NCBI GenBank assembly: GCA_003457145.1
Contig: DMSR01000530.1
Coordinates: forward strand, 1-7,269
Source: Bacillus sp. (in: firmicutes)
GTDB taxonomy: Bacteria > Bacillota > Bacilli > Bacillales > Cytobacillaceae
DNA: 7,269 nucleotides
Direction of reading: 5' to 3'
Position numbers and translations under genes: made by a program. The notes under the pieces are model-generated. The model saw nothing but the letters and a program-made list of their open reading frames with translations, was not told the DNA's origin and did not search any database. Below, in pieces: positions 6,206-7,269 of this stretch (positions are counted from its first letter, which is position 1; every line of letters begins with the position of its first letter).

Positions 6206-6234
6206 TAACAGCTTACAACGCTAATTCTGTTAAA
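6204..6234. promoter_or_regulatory. Perfect 8-bp inverted repeat near the distal hbs promoter
   Basis: TTTAACAG (6204-6211) and CTGTTAAA (6227-6234) are perfect inverted copies 15 nt apart. The outer arm starts right after the distal -10 region, so the repeat covers the expected start of transcription. It could be an operator or a leader hairpin. Confidence 0.45.
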
Positions 6235-6263
6235 AGATTATCACAATGTTTTCTTCTTATCAA
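6235..6263 (-). promoter_or_regulatory. Candidate distal promoter for hbs
   Basis: On the minus strand TTGATA (6258-6263, 5 of 6) is followed at 17 nt by TAATCT (6235-6240). Alternatively, an extended -10 TGT GATAAT (6237-6245) sits at 15 nt. The start would be near 6230, giving a leader of about 200 nt. B. subtilis hbs also has more than one promoter, which makes this plausible. The rest of the 6033-6408 gap holds only the hairpins listed; I see no small gene in it. Confidence 0.4.
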
Positions 6264-6301
6264 GATAATTTCAATAAATAATGGGAATCTTTTCATCTTT
6301 A

Positions 6302-6333
6302 GCCCACATTATATAATATGTTGGCCCTTTTTT
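6302..6333 (+). terminator. Terminator-like hairpin on the plus strand in the spoIVA-hbs gap
   Basis: GCC (6302-6304) and ACAT (6306-6309) pair with ATGT (6318-6321) and GGC (6323-6325), with one mismatch. The apex is AT-rich, and CC plus six T (6328-6333) follow. No plus-strand gene feeds it, so it may only be an AT-rich chance structure or a barrier to antisense transcription toward spoIVA. Confidence 0.3.
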
Positions 6334-6380
6334 ACTTACCCTTGCCTAATCTATTCAAACATTATAAAGAAATTTTTCCA

Positions 6381-6405
6381 AACAAAAAGACTCCCAGGAG
6401 GAGTC
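6381..6405 (-). terminator. Intrinsic terminator of spoIVA
   Basis: On the minus strand GACTCC (6400-6405) pairs with GGAGTC (6389-6394). The loop is 5 nt and TTTTTGTTT follows. It starts 3 nt after the spoIVA stop codon. Confidence 0.85.
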
Positions 6406-6408
6406 CAA

Positions 6409-7269
6409 TTATAAAATGATAGCTATTAATCCGCCAGAACCTTCGTTTATGATTCTTTCCAGCGTCTCTTTTAACTTGTAGCGGGCATTTTCAGGCATTA
6501 AACTTAGTTTCGCAGAGATCCCTTCACGGACAATGGAACTTAAGCTTCTTCCAAATATATCAGAATTCCAGATTGAGAGCGGATCATCTTCAAAATCCTG
6601 CATTAAATACCTGACGAGCTCCTCGCTTTGCTTCTCTGTACCAATGATTGGCGAGAACTCTGATTCTACATCAACTTTTATCATATGGATGGAAGGTGCT
6701 ACCGCTCTTAATCGTACCCCAAAACGGGCGCCCTGCCTGATAATTTCTGGTTCTTCAAGACTCATATCTGACAGCGATGGAGAAGCAATTCCATACCCAG
6801 TCTGTTTAACCATTTTCAACGCATCTGAAATTTGGTCAAATTCTGTTTTTGCATAAGCGAATTCCTGCATTAACTCAAGCAGATGATCCTTGCCGCGGAT
6901 CTCTACACCAACAATTTCCTTAAGGATTTCATCGTATAGATCATCTGGGGCATACAAATCAATTTCGGCAACGCCCTGGCCCATTTCAATACCAGCCAGG
7001 CCGGCGCGATCAATGAAATCAAAATCGCTGAACTGTTGGACTACTCTGTCCACATCTCTTAATCTCTTAATATCTTTTACCGTTTCTTTAACAGCCTCTT
7101 GATAGCTCTCACGCAGCCAGTGATTTTCGCGAAGTACCATTACCCAGCTAGGAAGGTTAACGTTTACTTCAAGAACCGGGAATTCATAAAGAGCCTCTCT
7201 CATCACACTAAGAACATCAGATTCTCTCATGCTTTCCACACTCATAGCCAATACCGGGATGTCGTATTT
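6409..7269 (-). CDS. spoIVA: Stage IV sporulation protein A, C-terminal part (5' end outside the window)
   Basis: Spore coat morphogenetic ATPase. It polymerises on the outer forespore membrane, where SpoVM anchors it, and forms the basement layer on which the coat is built; it is also needed for cortex formation. The frame is open to the window edge, giving 286 codons (first residues KYDIPVLAMS) of a protein that is about 492 residues in B. subtilis. The N-terminal GTPase-like domain with its Walker A motif is therefore outside. Present are the middle domain (VNVNLPSWVMVL, LREV-type helices, AGIEMGQGVAEIDLYAPDDL) and the C-terminal region with DPLSIWNSDIFGRSL, LMPENARYKLKETL and the final GGLIAIIL. 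That conserved C-terminus is implicated in coat assembly and SpoVM contact. In B. subtilis it is transcribed by SigE; that promoter would be to the right. A TTG at 7249-7251 is internal, not a start. Confidence 0.97.
   Translation of the reverse strand, partial: KYDIPVLAMSVESMRESDVLSVMREALYEFPVLEVNVNLPSWVMVLRENHWLRESYQEAVKETVKDIKRLRDVDRVVQQFSDFDFIDRAGLAGIEMGQGVAEIDLYAPDDLYDEILKEIVGVEIRGKDHLLELMQEFAYAKTEFDQISDALKMVKQTGYGIASPSLSDMSLEEPEIIRQGARFGVRLRAVAPSIHMIKVDVESEFSPIIGTEKQSEELVRYLMQDFEDDPLSIWNSDIFGRSLSSIVREGISAKLSLMPENARYKLKETLERIINEGSGGLIAIIL

Overview
The window is core chromosome from an endospore-forming member of the Bacillaceae. Nine protein genes all lie on the minus strand, in transcription order (right to left): spoIVA (5' end off the window), hbs, folE (mtrA), mtrB, hepS, menG, hepT, ndk, cheR. 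This is the gene order I know from Bacillus subtilis. The proteins look like close orthologues but are clearly not identical to the B. subtilis ones. Endospore, TRAP and menaquinone genes, AT-rich intergenic regions, strong AGGAGG-type ribosome binding sites and A/T-flanked terminators all fit a low-GC Firmicute. I cannot name the species.

Layout by coordinate. 1-243: end of the cheR unit, with a terminator at 208-237 and a good SigA-type promoter (23-51) reading left out of the window, probably to the aro genes. 244-1017 cheR (chemotaxis methyltransferase). 1174-1206 ndk terminator. 1217-1663 ndk, with its own promoter at 1723-1751. 1756-2718 hepT, 2913-3620 menG and 3626-4453 hepS form the gerC-type menaquinone operon. 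It starts at an extended -10 promoter near 4590 and has a structured leader. 4694-4927 mtrB and 4999-5565 folE form the mtr operon. 5760-6032 hbs is a single-gene unit with a strong terminator and a 376-nt upstream gap holding two candidate promoters and several hairpins. 6409-7269 is the C-terminal 286 codons of spoIVA, ended by its own terminator.

How the genes work together. HepS and HepT are the two subunits of heptaprenyl diphosphate synthase, which makes the C35 side chain. MenG methylates demethylmenaquinone in the last step to menaquinone-7. FolE makes the first pterin intermediate for folate. MtrB (TRAP) senses tryptophan and controls trp genes. Ndk, HU and CheR are housekeeping or chemotaxis genes, and SpoIVA builds the spore coat base.

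I found no mobile element, CRISPR, phage, toxin or defence system, and no undescribed protein system. The signals beyond the genes are in the intergenic regions. They are a 9-bp 5'/3'-UTR complementarity in the hbs mRNA, a terminator-like hairpin inside a 9-bp inverted repeat in the hepS leader, a long imperfect hairpin before hepT, and a duplicated -10 block before folE. Four start codons (hbs, folE, hepS, hepT) are better placed downstream of the longest open frame, as is ndk's.
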